From assembly GCF_964340395.1 (NCBI RefSeq), contig NC_135558.1, forward strand, positions 24,720,425 to 24,784,424: DNA of 64,000 nucleotides. The letters are read 5' to 3'. Positions 35,578-46,524 of this stretch are shown here, piece by piece. Source of the DNA: Glandiceps talaboti. Taxonomy: Eukaryota > Hemichordata > Enteropneusta > Spengelidae. The notes under the pieces were generated by a model. That model did no database searches. It had not been told where the DNA came from and saw only the letters and a program-made list of their open reading frames with translations. The translations under genes were made by a program, and so were the position numbers. Position 1 is the first letter of the stretch, and each line of letters opens with the position of its first letter.

Positions 35578-35705
35578 CGTAAAAGTGTTCAACGCTCAGT
35601 TTGTTGAAAATGGCATAGTGAGCATCAGACTGTGTGGGGAATTGCTCAATGCTCACTTTATCAAAAATGACAAAGTGAATGTCGAACTGCACGTTGAAGT
35701 ATTTT
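35578..35705. repeat. Solo arm related to the 16530 foldback element
   Basis: It contains CGTAAAAGTGTTCAACGCTCA, TGGCATAGTGAGC and CAATGCTCACTTTATCAAAAATGACAAAGTGAA in the same order as the TIR of 16530-17190, but diverged. No second arm was found nearby. Confidence 0.65.
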
Positions 35706-35929
35706 GGGCATCATGTTGAGTTGGACAACATGCATTAGTTCACCCCAATTTACAAGTTTTGGAAGAGGAGGTCATTATTAAATGTCATAGGTACAACTAT
35801 TACTGTAATTGACAGTTCTGAATTATGATGTGGTTATTCAGTGATGTATATTGTATTTGGAAATGATATTACATACTAGAAATATAAATGTCAGTTCTGA
35901 ATTATGACATGGTCTTGAAATAATGAGTA

Positions 35930-36545
35930 TTTGATCTCTATTTGCAAAAATCACTGTTTGTTACTAATTTACTTGTTCTCTTGTTCATGTGTCAGTTTGC
36001 CTCTGTGGCTCAACACAAGCTTAATAAAATTCGAAGGAAACCAGTAGGTTATAATCAAAGTAATATTAATGTTTGTTCTTGGAATGTTCATGGACTTAGC
36101 AGTAAAGATGTTCATGCAGATGATTTTTCAAGATTTATTAAAAAGTTTGATGTCATGTTTACAAGAAACATGGGTATTAAAATTGTAACAGAGGGTGTTT
36201 TCACATTCATGGTTACAGTGTTTTTAGATCTGAAAGAAGTTTGATGTGATATGTTTACAAGAAACATGATAAAATTGTAACAAAGAGTTTTTCACATTGA
36301 TGGTTTTAGATCTGAAAGAAGTTGTAATGTCAAGAAAAGAGGTCGAGCTACTGGAGTGTCAGCAGTTATGTTTAAGTTTTTTTTTAAACATTCTCACAGA
36401 AAAATACAGATACAGAAAACAACAACAAACAAGTGTTATCCATTTGGGCAATCAGGGACTGCCATTGCATAAGTTTATTTCTTGCTATGTGCCAATACCT
36501 GACTGGAATGAATACATAAAGTACTCCCTTACTTGGGGGGAATAA
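35930..36545 (+). pseudogene. LINE 5' fragment: endonuclease N-terminus
   Basis: The frame contains INVCSWNVHGLSSKDVH, then FSRFIKKFDVM. This is the first block of an apurinic-type (APE) endonuclease (N.W N..G motif with the catalytic-region Asn). An approximately 80-90-bp tandem duplication follows (about 36150-36240 and 36241-36325). A RGRATGVSAVMF-like segment then decays. The C-terminal half of the endonuclease and the RT are absent. Confidence 0.7.
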
Positions 36546-36753
36546 TTACATTGCATCCCTTTGAAAAGCAACTAGGCTCATTTAAATCAATGTTCAAATA
36601 TTTTAAAGTAAATTGGCAATAACAAGGTGTAGATAGGGGAAATGATAGTGTATAAAAGTAAAATGTTTCACAATGTTTAAATTTGATACAACAGTTGGTA
36701 TTAAACTTTATGGGATGGAAAGTTTGATAAAAAAAATAGGGGAATAATTCCTA

Positions 36754-38025
36754 AAAATACTGCAAATGGCATTGTAGCACAACTGTACAGTTTTTATAAA
36801 TGTTTATCCACATGCTAGTCCATGCTAACAATAGGTGTTCATTTGCTGAATGACTATCCAGTTGCCTATCCAACCATGTTGCTATCTTTACAATGTAAGT
36901 GATCATTTGGCTGTTACTATGGGCATGGTCTTGTTGCTAGGCACATTTGCATACATTTTTTTGAATGTTTATTCATTTGTCTATCAATTCCTGTTTTCTT
37001 TGCCATATATATTTGATCACTTGGCTGTTGCTATGGGTGTGGTGTTGTTGCTAGGCATATTTGCATATATTTTTTGAATGTTTATTCATTTGTCTATTAA
37101 TCCATTATTTTTGCAAAATATGTGATTAATTGGCTGTTGCTATGGGTGCGGTCTTGTTGCTAGGCAAATTTACATACATATTTTGAATGTTTATTCAATT
37201 GTCTATTAATCCCTGTGATTATCTTTGTGAAATACACCACGGTTTGGTTATTGCTATGGCATGGTCATGGTTACTATGGATATTTGCATACATTTTTTAA
37301 ATGTTTACTCACTTGCCTACCTGATGATATTGTTATTTGACCAAAATATACTGCCATCTGGTTGTTGCTAAGAGCATGGTCATAGTTGCTAGGGCCAATT
37401 GTGTCAAGATATTTCGAAGAAAATCTGCAGAATAACACTTTTAGAAACATCTCACCAAGTTCCAGTCTCACTGACCATGTACTTTTTGAGATATAAATTT
37501 CTGACCAAAATTCACGTTTACACCTAATTTGCATATAACTGACAATATCTCTATATGCTTAATATTTCTTCATCTATGCACCTGCAGATGCATCCGTGTT
37601 AAATTTCAGCCCAATCTGCTGAGTAGTCTTGGAATTAGAGGTTTTTGACCAAAAAGACACATTTTTAGCCACATTTTTATGGAATCATCATGTCATGAAC
37701 AAATCTGAATTTACTAGCCCCCAAAACTGTTCCCACCAAATTTCAGGCCAATCTACCCAGTATTTTTGGAGTTTAAATTTTTTGACCAAAAATCACATTT
37801 TTGACCCAAAATCGCATTTTTGAGGCAATCATTTTCTTTTGAGTAATTTCCCAACTAGACACCAGAAGTAACATGACCGCCAAAAATCAAAGCATCGGTC
37901 CAGCGGTTTTTGACTTTAAGTTGTTCACACACACACACACAGACAGACAGACTGACAGACACTTTGACAGACACTTTGCCATGCCTATAGCACTATTGAA
38001 CCTTATCAGATCTGTTATGCTAAAA
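36754..38025 (-). mobile_element. Family A copy 7, full-length, inverted
   Basis: Read on the minus strand, it begins at about 38020 with a degenerate 5' hairpin (CAATAGTGCTATAGG side intact). It has a TGTCTGTC/TGTG microsatellite (about 37925-37970) and the AACTTAAAGTC block, three ~155-bp units, and five ~117-bp units with TAGCAACAAGACC. It ends near 36780 with TACAGTTGTGCTACAATGCCATTTG. It is the only clearly inverted family A copy here. Length is about 1.27 kb, equal to copy 3. Confidence 0.85.
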
Positions 38026-38330
38026 GGGAACAATATATTGGCCAAACATTTATAGGGGAAAAATATATTGAGAGCTGAAAATATATTGAGAGCTGAAAAT
38101 ATATTGGACAATATTTTGGGAAGTCTAAAGATATTGGCCAATATTTTGGCAAATACCAAAAAAATGGGCAATCTTTGGCCAAATGGCAACTTTTTACAAC
38201 TTTTTTCAGCTCCAAACTCATCGATTTTTAAAAGAAATCTTAAGAATGTAGTCTGGTAATGTGGGTGGATATCTTTTAAAGTACACTGTGCGTCTGTAAC
38301 TTTTTGTCTTGGTTTATCCCTTTTTGTGTT
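38026..38330. other. AT-rich, short tandem ATATTG repeats
   Basis: About five copies of an 18-20-bp unit (GAGAGCTGAAAATATATT and variants) and AATATTTTGG variants. No gene. Confidence 0.7.
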
Positions 38331-38810
38331 TTTAGCACAACTGAACTGAGGTTCAGTAGTACTATAGGCATCACCCGGCAGGTGCGTGTGTGTGTAAATG
38401 ACTTAAAGTCAAAAACCGCCAGACCGATTGGCTTGATATTTGGTGGGGACATTACTTATAGTGTTCTAATGAAAAATTGTTCAAATGGAAATGATCGCTT
38501 CATAGATGTGCATTTTGGGTAAAAAAATGTGATGTTTGGTCAAAAGACTTAAACTCCAAAACGACTGGGCAGATTGGTCTGAAATTTGGTGGGAACGTTC
38601 TTTAAGGGATGTAAAGTAAGATTTGTTCATGCCATGATAATGACATAACAAATATGCAAATCAGGGCTACAAATGTGTTTTTTAGTCAAATGTCTATAAT
38701 TCCAAAAGTACTTTGTTGATTTGGCTGAAATTTCACGGGGATGTTTCTGGTGATGCACGGATCAAGTGATATTAATTATATGATGATCCCTTCAGCAAAA
38801 TGCAAAAATC
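38331..38810 (+). mobile_element. Family A copy 8, 5' part
   Basis: T-tract, 5' hairpin (AGCACAACTGAACTGAGGTTCAGTAGTACT), short GTGT microsatellite, the GACTTAAAGTC block and about two ~155-bp units. It is cut off near 38810 before the ~117-bp units. Confidence 0.8.
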
Positions 38811-38997
38811 CCAGTGATTTGTGGTGTGAAACTGGGCTTCGACTCGGCCCACAGATGAAAGGTTCTTCAACTTCTTGTGTATTGATGCAATAAAACCATT
38901 AAATCTTTTATGGGCTACTTCACATGTCAATGGCATGAAGATTACCCTCTGTTTGAGGTCACTTGGAAACACTGCTTTTACTATTAGCACTGCTTAA
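38811..38997. other. Short non-coding spacer
   Basis: Nothing recognised. Confidence 0.5.
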
Positions 38998-39960
38998 TTA
39001 GTCCCCGCTGGACAAAGACCGGGACGGGGACTTATGGATTGGGTTCCGTCTGTCTGTGTGTCCGTGCGTCCGTGCGTCCGTGCGTGCGTCCGCAGCCGTT
39101 TCTTGGAGATGCCTGGACCGATTTTTTTTCAAACTTGGTACAGGGGCAACATACAATGGCATACATATGCACGTCAATTTGTTTCATGATACGATCCAAT
39201 ATGGCCGCCGAGCAGCCATTTTGTTTGCAAATTTTTCCTGTCTAAAGCCATAACTCAGACATGCTTGAACAGATCTCATTCAAAGTTGGCATTAGGACAG
39301 TGTTCTATGACATACATGAGCATATCCATTTCCATCGTGATACGATCCAATATGGCTGCCTGGCAGACATTTTGTTTGTGAATTTTCCATGTCCAAAGCC
39401 ATAACTCAGACATGCTTGAACAGATCTCATTCAAAGTTGGTATTAGGACAGTGTTCTATGACATACATGTGCATATTCATTGTTGTCATGATACGATCCA
39501 ATATGGCCGCCTAGCAGCCATTTTGTTTGTGAATTTTCCATGTCCAAAGCCATAACTCAGACATGCTTGAACAGATCTCATTCAAAGTTGGTATTAGGAC
39601 AGTGTTCTATGACATACATGTGCATATCCATTTTCGTTGTGATACGATCCAATATGGCTGGCTGGCAGCCATTTTGTTTGCGAATTTTCCATGTCCAAAG
39701 CTATAACTCAGACATGCTTGAACAGATCTCATTCAAAGTTGGTATTAGGACTGTTTTCTATGACATACATGTGCATATTCATTGTTGTTGTGATACTATC
39801 CAATATGGCTGCCTGGCAGCCATTTTGTTTGCGAATTTTCCATGTCCAAAGCCATAACTCAGACATGCTTGAAAAGATCTCATTCAAAGTTGGTATTAGG
39901 ACAGTGTTCTATGACATACATGTGCATATCCATTTTCGTCGTGATACAATCCCCCATACC
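38998..39960 (+). mobile_element. Family B Helitron2-like repeat with 151-bp tandem core
   Basis: The left end has the hairpin AGTCCCCG...CGGGGACTT (about 39000-39032), followed by a (TCTG)n/(TGCGTCCG)n microsatellite (39047-39097) and CGTTTCTTGGAGATGCCTGG. Five to six tandem units of about 151 bp follow, each with GATACGATCCAATATGGC, a CAGCCATTTTGTTTG-type motif and CATAACTCAGACATGCTTGA. It is truncated near 39960 without a visible 3' hairpin. The long open frames across this block are by-products of the tandem repeat. Confidence 0.8.
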
Positions 39961-40169
39961 CGACCCATCCTTTATTGTTGTAGGCATGTTCCATGTCCAA
40001 CAAGCAGACACAACATATCTAAATCTGTTTGATTTTAGGTTCACAAGTGTTGTTGCGTGATCAGAGTAGTGATAATTCCTTAAAACCCAATCATAGCGGG
40101 AGCTATGTCATTCTCAATGACTTGTTAAATAATAGAGAGTGTCTATGATTAAAACATGAAGTTCATTCA
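39961..40169. other. Short non-coding spacer
   Basis: Nothing recognised. Confidence 0.5.
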
Positions 40170-40626
40170 TATGTTACAAAGAGTCTTTTTGGGTTAAAAA
40201 GTGTGATTTTAAGTAAAAAAACTTAATCTCAAAAATGACTGGGCAGATCGGTCTGAAATTTGGTGGGAACATTTTCAGGCGTATTTAGATTAAGAAATCT
40301 ACCAGCCATGATAATCCCATCAGTGATATGCAAATTAGGTGTAAACATGTGAATTTTTGGTCAAAAACTTATATATCAAAGAGTACTCAGGTCAATGAGA
40401 CTGAAACTTAATGAGATGTTTCGGAAAGTGTTCTTCTGCCGATTTTCATCAAAACAGTTTGTCAAAACTGGCCCTAGCAACCATGACCACCCCCTTAGCA
40501 ACAACCGAACAACGATAGATTTTGCTCATATAACATCATCATCTGGTAGGCAAGTGAGTAAACTTTCAAAAATTGTATGCAAATTTCTCTAGCAACCATG
40601 AACACACCCATAGCAACAGCCAGATG

Positions 40627-41364
40627 GTAGTAATAATAAATTCTTTATTGATCCCACAAGGGGAAATTGGGACACTGCCAGCAGATAGCAATTCACAAAA
40701 TACAAAAATGATACAATTATAACAGATACATAACAAGATACACATACATGTAATGTTAGATTTAAACAGCTACAATAATTTAAAACTCAAACCCACAAGA
40801 TCACTGCACTGCAGCTCAACACTGGTCATTAAAAATTCTTATTGCCTGTGGTAAAAAAGAATTCCTGAAGCGCTCAGTTACAATCTTTGGTAAATTCAGT
40901 CGTTTACTAAAAGTGCTCTTACATTCACAAAAAGTGGAATACAAAGATGACGGTCATTCTCTAGAATTGTCAAAACTCTCTTATTGTATATCTCCTCAAA
41001 TTTCTCTTGTCTTTTGCCTATAACAGAACCTGCTCTCTTAATAATCTTATCTATGCCACTGCCTACAACAGATGTGTAGAAATTACTCAGAAAGTCATGA
41101 CTGATGTCAAAGGATTGCAATTTACGAAGACAGTACATATGGGAGTTACATTTTTTTGAACAAATTTTCAGAGTTTTCTCTCCAAGTTAGTTTTCCATCA
41201 ATCCCCATACCAAGATATGAATGAACCATCTCAACCTCTTTATCATTGATGTAAATAGGTGTAATTTGCTGTTGACTTTTCCTAAAATTTATAACCAGCT
41301 CCTTACACTTGCTAACATTCAAATACAGAAAATTTCTGTCACACCATTGGACAAAATTATCGTA
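40627..41364 (-). pseudogene. LINE (Rex1/CR1-like) 3' end
   Basis: Minus strand: FVQWCDRNFLYLNVSKCKELVINFRK, then a SYLGMGIDGKLTW motif, a stop, then LRKLQSFDIS with a KIIKRAGSVIG segment and a RFRNSFLPQAI terminus near 40870. The 3' UTR ends CCAATTTCCCCTTGTGGG, then ATCAATAAAG and an (ATT)n tail at 40627, the characteristic end of Rex1/Babar-type LINEs. It is 5'-truncated within the RT. Confidence 0.8.
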
Positions 41365-41457
41365 ATAGCAACAAGTGAACAAACATTCAAAAAGTGTATG
41401 CAAATATGCCAGCAACAAGACCACGCCCAAAGCAACAGCCAAATGATCACCTATATT

Positions 41458-42710
41458 GTATTTATTTATTTATTTATTTATTCAGCTCTGACATAATGTC
41501 AGGATGAGTCACACAGGTGACTAACACCTATAGAAAGTGACCATCCACAATAGAACAAAAACAAATTGCACATACAAATGAATACGAGGGAAAAACGATA
41601 TACAGAGGACAAGATAAAAAGACATGTAAATAGTACACAAAAGCAGAAAAGACAAAATTACTATACAATACAATATATAACATATAAAATACATTTTTTT
41701 TTTAAATGAATAAATTTAAAAATGCAGAACTTAACAAAAGAGGCAAGTTTTACAGTGGCATTGTCCCACCCAAGTAGAAGTATTGTCAGGAGAAAATTTA
41801 TTGTTTAAAAGATCCATGTAATGTTTTAATAATTTAAACCTGTATGACCTGACACTAGTTAAAGTTTTGCCATGAAAGGGCATTGCACTACATAAGTAAA
41901 AAGCTCTATTAAAAAAAGAATGATGAAAACATTCAGTTTTAAAAAGTGGCATCTTCATGGAAGTATCATCAGAGGATTTGAATGTAACAAATTGACTTAA
42001 ATTTAAATCGTACATACCAATAAAACATTTAGCCAAAAAGACACAGTTATTTAATTCTCTCCTGTAGCTCAAGGGAGCAAATTCAATTTAATCATACGCT
42101 CTTTATAATTCATCTCCGGGGAATATTCAAGAATATATTTGGTGGCTCTCTTTTGGACACCTTCAAGGTGTAGCAATGATTGCTTTGTTGTGACAGCCCA
42201 AGACTGGGATGAGTAATCGAGAATACTACAGACAAGGGATAAATATACAGTTAGCGTTTCATTTTAGTGGAACAGGTGTGGCCACATATACGTTGAATCA
42301 GTCCAAGCATGCGGTTAGCTTTTGTAACTGATAAATTAATATGCTTATCCCATAACATATTGGAAGAAACTTCAACTCCTAGATCACGGATACTGTCAAC
42401 TTTTTTTTCTAGGGAAACACCATGCATTGAATAAGTATATGTAATGGGGTTGCGTTTTCTACTAATCGTGAGGAGTTTACATTTTTCAGCATTGAAACGC
42501 ATACTCCATTTCTCACTCCATGATAATAGATTGTTGATATCACTTTGCAGTTTAAGACAATCAGAAATGTGGTTGATTTCCTTAATACATTTAGAGTCAT
42601 CTGCAAAAAGTGCAACCGTAGTGTTTGAATTAACATGGTCTGGTAAGTCGTTAATGTATAATAACAACAACATTGGCCCCAGTATTGAACCCTGGGGTAC
42701 TCTGGATAAG
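41458..42710 (-). pseudogene. LINE (CR1/Jockey-like) 3' half
   Basis: Minus strand: PEYPRVQYWGQ-frame and VPQGSILGPMLLLLYINDLP, then ALFADDSKC (catalytic FADD), EKWSMRFNAEKCKLLTI and RDLGVEVSSNMLW. Frame changes follow near 42250 and 42072. The C-terminal part reads YRRELNNCVFLAKC and SVRSYRFKLLKHY. A (TATT)n tail on the plus strand at 41458-41484 marks the 3' end. It is 5'-truncated just upstream of the QGS motif. Confidence 0.85.
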
Positions 42711-42990
42711 TGGAGATTAATAGACAAATGAATACATATTCAAAAATCAACAAGACCATGCCCATAGCCACTGCTAAATGATCACGTATCTTGCAAAGAT
42801 AACAAAAAATGTATGCAAATATGTTTAGCAACAAGACCATTTTCATAGCAACAGTGTATATTGGAAAGATAGTGACGGGTTGGATAGGCAACTGGATAGT
42901 CATTCAGCATATGAACACCTATAAAGTGTTTGACGTAAGCATTTAAAAAAAATATACAGTTGTGCTACAATGCCATTGGTGCTATTTTTG

Positions 42991-43755
42991 TTTTTTCTGT
43001 GTACGTAATCTTGCAACAGGTTCCATTGGGAGAACAGTGCTAATGCACTGAAATGGTGTCTGTATATGAAAGTTTAATAAATAAATGAAATGAATAAACA
43101 CCTGATTCCTATACAATAGTAAACTAAACAGTAGTTCATTCCATAGGATCGGTGCTGCGATGGAAAAGACTCGGAAACCATAGTTTTTGGTTGTTGTGTT
43201 GGTGTCGTGTCTTGATAAAAGTAATCCTTCCGATGAACGAAGTGTGCGCCTAGGAACTCTGATGTCTATTAGCGAGCATAGATAATCTGGACATTTGCCG
43301 GACATAATTTTATATGCCAGGAGAATGATCTTGAATTGAATTCGTTTCTCAACAGGCAGCCAATGTAAATTACGTAGAACAGGTGTTATGTGATCGAATT
43401 TCTTTGTACCGGCAATGAGTCGTGCAGCGACGTTCTGTACAGATTGTATCTTTTGAAGTTGGTAGTTGTTGATTCCGTATAGCATAGTATTGCAATAATC
43501 TAGTCGCGATGTGACAAACGCGTGTATTAACTTCTCCGTTGTTGGAACATCGATCAAGCAGCGGATTTTGCCAATCCTGTATAATGCAAAGTATGCTGAT
43601 TTGCAGATGTTATTTACTTGACTTGTCATGAAACCATCCGAATCTAACATGACACCAAGATTTTTGGCCGACATAGTTGGACAAATTTCTGAGGATCCGA
43701 TTTTGAGACTGTCAAGTTTAACTTTTACGATAGAACTAACAACCCAATTGTCTGA
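42991..43755 (-). pseudogene. LINE (L2/CR1-like) C-terminal region
   Basis: A 230-codon frame (43674-42982, minus) reads SAKNLGVMLDSDGFMTSQVN, then LIHAFVTSRLDYCNTMLYG, ARLIAGTKKFDHITP and LHWLPVEKRIQFKI. These are the post-RT motifs of L2/CR1-type LINEs. The frame extends upstream to about 43755, where DIRS sequence takes over. The last ~35 codons run past the normal terminus. The 3' end abuts family A copy 9. Confidence 0.85.
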
Positions 43756-44799
43756 ACGGATTGGAATAACCAGACTCTAAATGAATAAGCCTTATAATAT
43801 TCAGATATTGCTGGATAGATATGAAATAGAGTTCTGAGACAAAAAAGCTATGTAGCAGCAAATGACCTGGTTGCTAACTGGGACAGGTGTGTATCCCATG
43901 GAGGTGCAAAACAGTAAATAAGAATTCCAGACTGATAAGATCGTTTTGTGGATGCAACAAAAACTGCAGCTTGGAATTGGGCCATACCTTGATCTAGACA
44001 TGCCTCTCGAGCTGCCACTTTAGGATCTGTGGATATAAAGTTCGGAGACAAGGATATCAAGAGGGAAGTCCCACTCATAGGCATTTCTCATGTACTGGAT
44101 GTAAAGATGTTCCAAATGTAGAAATTTGTTGGGTTCGTTCAAGCGAGAGATTGCATCAGGGATATGGTTATCGACACATGGAATATTGATGGGCTTGAAC
44201 TTGAAATTGAATTGATTTGACAACTATAAGTCCCTCAGGGCCTGCATGATTAAAGAATTCGGACAGGTGCCTTTGTTTAATATGGCCATAGCTGTAGTAC
44301 TATCAGTGTATACTAGAACAAATTTGTTAGACCAAAAGGAGCCCAATGCCTTGCTGCAACAAGGAATGACAAGACTTCTTTATAATTAATATGCAAGTTT
44401 GCTGTAATTGGCCAATCGACTTGCCAGTTAAGGTATTGCCAGTCACCCAGGTAGACACCCCTACCCCTGTATTGGAAGCATCCATTCCATAGCTGTTTCA
44501 CGGATACGGCTAAACCAAAATGATTGGCCATTGAAATGTGATAGGAAATTAATCCACCAGTGTGTATATCTTTAGCAAACTCACTGGAGAGCCTGCACTT
44601 ATGATCAATGCCTGTAAGCTTGCTAATTGCATCAAGGATCCTTCTAAGGAAAGTTCTACCCCCATGGACCACCTGTGCTGCCCAATTAAGCTTGCCTGCT
44701 AATTGTTGCAATTTACATTTAGTTGCTCTCTTTTTGCATAAGAAGAGCTGCAGAAGTTCCTGCTGTTTTGGCTTAGGTAAAGCTATCATACCCTGCATG
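43756..44799 (-). pseudogene. DIRS-type retrotransposon: RNase H and recombinase start
   Basis: Minus strand, from 44799 downward: an RT/RNase H connector, then CKLQQLAGKLNWAAQVVHGG and RTFLRRILDAISKL. RNase H-like segments NLHINYKEVLSFLVAARHWA and a VYTDSTTAMA block follow, then DNHIPDAISRL near 44160. The last part is the N-terminal domain of a tyrosine recombinase (VASTKRSYQSGI, then a YTPVPVSNQVICCYIAFLSQ stretch in a shifted frame). This order (RT, RNase H, YR) is specific to DIRS-like elements. The catalytic YR part is lost near 43755. The upstream RT piece lies across the gypsy insertion at 53722-53850. Confidence 0.85.
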
Positions 44800-44803
44800 C
44801 TAT
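44800..44803. repeat. Target-site duplication CTAT (left)
   Basis: CTAT directly precedes the 5' LTR and is repeated at 53722-53725 directly after the 3' LTR. Four to six bp is normal for Ty3/gypsy integrases. Confidence 0.85.
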
Positions 44804-46078
44804 TGTAGCGGTTTGGTAGTATGACGCCACCAACGTTCGTCTTGGTTTGTGCTTTTCGATAGTCATGTGATGTGTTTTGTTGTTGTTAACGAATGGCGGA
44901 AACTGAGTTGCATCTCACTGTGCACACTCGTCTAAATTTCATGGATCTGGCCGTTTATCGTTGATGAACAAACTGAATATTGTTCCTGCTACTGAATTTA
45001 GGACCAAGGAAGCTGATGTTCGAAAGCAAAACGAGCTGATCGACATAGTTGATGCCTTTGGGGCGAAGATAATTCATGTAGTCAGCGAAGCCAGTGAACT
45101 TGATGTTACGTCAAGTACCAATGCCTATGGTCTTATACTTATACTTGATTTAGTATCGTATGGTCAGTATAACGACAAACCCTTAATTTCTTTATCTCGG
45201 TGTGTTCCAGTCATCGCCGGAACACCAGATTACCAGATTGTTTAATCAGAGAGTTCTACAAGAAGTTTGACTTGCTGACACTTTTGATTTCTTGGTCAAC
45301 TATTCTGTATCCTCGAAGAGACCATGTGCGTTATGCAAATGAGGCAGTCTTTCGTCATTGTCGCATATAGATATAGTGAACCAAGTTCTGTACATGTGTT
45401 ATGTTAGCCGTTTGCCGTTGAACATTTCCTGTAGTTATCAACGACTGTGAACGCTATCCTGTGTGATTACCTTCATTGATTGATATTTCCTATCCTCGAA
45501 CGCTTTCCTGATACCTATTTCTACAATTGCTGTATACGCGTTGAGTTGCTGTAGTTGTGTGTGTGTCATCAGATTGCCGAACGAGCCGTTGCCATTACCA
45601 GCTGTTGAAACCCTACAACTAGTAATCATCGTATAGAGTTGTGTGGAATACTTTAAAGCTGGGTATCCTTTATTAAGCAATAGACACTTTGTGAACATTT
45701 ATAGTAACTTTGTAACTGTAATAACTTTGTATTAGCATTGTAAGAACGTTTGTAGAATACTTTTGTATATATCTTTTACTGTAATATTTCCAGAGAGCCT
45801 TACTTACTGAACTTTGTAAATACTTTCCAGAAACTCTTAAACTATTTGTATTGACTACGGTCAAGACTCAATATCATCAATCCTGAAATCATTGTGAACA
45901 ATAATAACGTTGGTTACTGTTATATCTGTGTCCAGTGATATTATTTATGTTTGTGAGCAACACTAATACGACTAAAAGCCCCCACGATCATGCACTAGTC
46001 AAAGTTTATACACAGTCCCTTTCTAAATGTAATTATAGTGATCCCTGTATTGTTTGAACTGAGTACATACAGCTTACA
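44804..46078 (+). repeat. 5' LTR, 1275 bp
   Basis: Begins TGTAGCGG and ends GCTTACA. The copy at 52447-53721 has the same length, and every internal landmark is offset by exactly 7643 bp. An octamer ATGCAAAT lies at about 45335. I did not find a clear TATA box or AATAAA signal, so U3/R/U5 limits are undefined. A 94-codon sense frame at 44961-45245 is contained within it. Confidence 0.95.
44961..45245 (+). CDS. 94-codon ORF inside the 5' LTR (doubtful)
   Basis: The frame starts MMNKLNIVPATEF and ends at a TAA after DYQIV. It lies wholly inside the LTR and is duplicated in the 3' LTR. It has a weak start context and no recognised domain. LTR-encoded accessory proteins are known in a few retroelement lineages, but at this length a chance frame is also possible. 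Confidence 0.2.
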   Translation: MMNKLNIVPATEFRTKEADVRKQNELIDIVDAFGAKIIHVVSEASELDVTSSTNAYGLILILDLVSYGQYNDKPLISLSRCVPVIAGTPDYQIV

Positions 46079-46083
46079 TAATT

Positions 46084-46101
46084 TGGCGCCCAACGTGGGG
46101 C
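46084..46101 (+). promoter_or_regulatory. Primer binding site for tRNA-Lys
   Basis: TGGCGCCCAACGTGGGGC begins 5 bp after the 5' LTR. It is complementary to the last 18 nt (including CCA) of animal tRNA-Lys(CUU), the primer class also used by several retroviruses. Minus-strand DNA synthesis would start here. Confidence 0.93.
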
Positions 46102-46524
46102 TGTGTTGCTGAATCTTATTTATTGACTGTGTTGCAGTGTTTTTGTGAAGAAAGTATATACCTGTATGCAAATAGAGTGTATTTTAAACTTCAAAGACAA
46201 TTAAGTTTTGAATACTAGCACTTTTTATGCTGTGAACTGATGGTATAACACTCTCTTTTGACACTTGCAATTGAAGTTTAGTATTGACTAGTGTGGTCAG
46301 GGCTCCCACTAAATGCTCTGATTGTTTATTTTTATTTATTTTTACTGTATAATAAGGTGCTTTGACATCTATTACTAGTATTTTAACAATAGTGAACATT
46401 GCTTTGGTGATACTGTTTACATTGTATGTTTTCACAGTGTTTGGGTATAATCACTATTGAGATTTTTTATTTTACAATTTTACTGTGTTTATATATTGCT
46501 TGTACCCATTGTGTGCTAGTTACC
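46102..46524 (+). other. Untranslated leader of the gypsy element
   Basis: 423 bp between the primer site and the gag start. It is AT-rich and would carry packaging signals, but none is recognisable. Confidence 0.7.

Larger units (their letters stand above)
40170..42990 (+). mobile_element. Family A copy 9, split by two LINE insertions
   Basis: Core units run from about 40170 to 40626, resume at about 41365-41457 and again at about 42711-42950, ending with ACAGTTGTGCTACAATGCC and the hairpin-like GCCATTGGTGC and T-run (about 42957-42988). The two gaps are filled by minus-strand LINEs (40627-41364 and 41458-42710), each with an AT-rich microsatellite tail at its 3' junction. The 5' hairpin is absent. 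The reading of one interrupted copy follows from core phrases continuing across both gaps. Confidence 0.75.

Noticed and set aside
39540-40060. Overlapping open frames of 72-113 codons with similar peptides
   Set aside because: They arise from the 151-bp tandem core of family B. The same DNA is read in successive frames, and there is no consistent coding frame.
46426-46524. Upstream ATG giving a longer gag with a signal-like hydrophobic start
   Set aside because: The downstream ATG at 46525 has a much stronger context and directly precedes the conserved RRM-like domain. The hydrophobic stretch is AT-rich leader.
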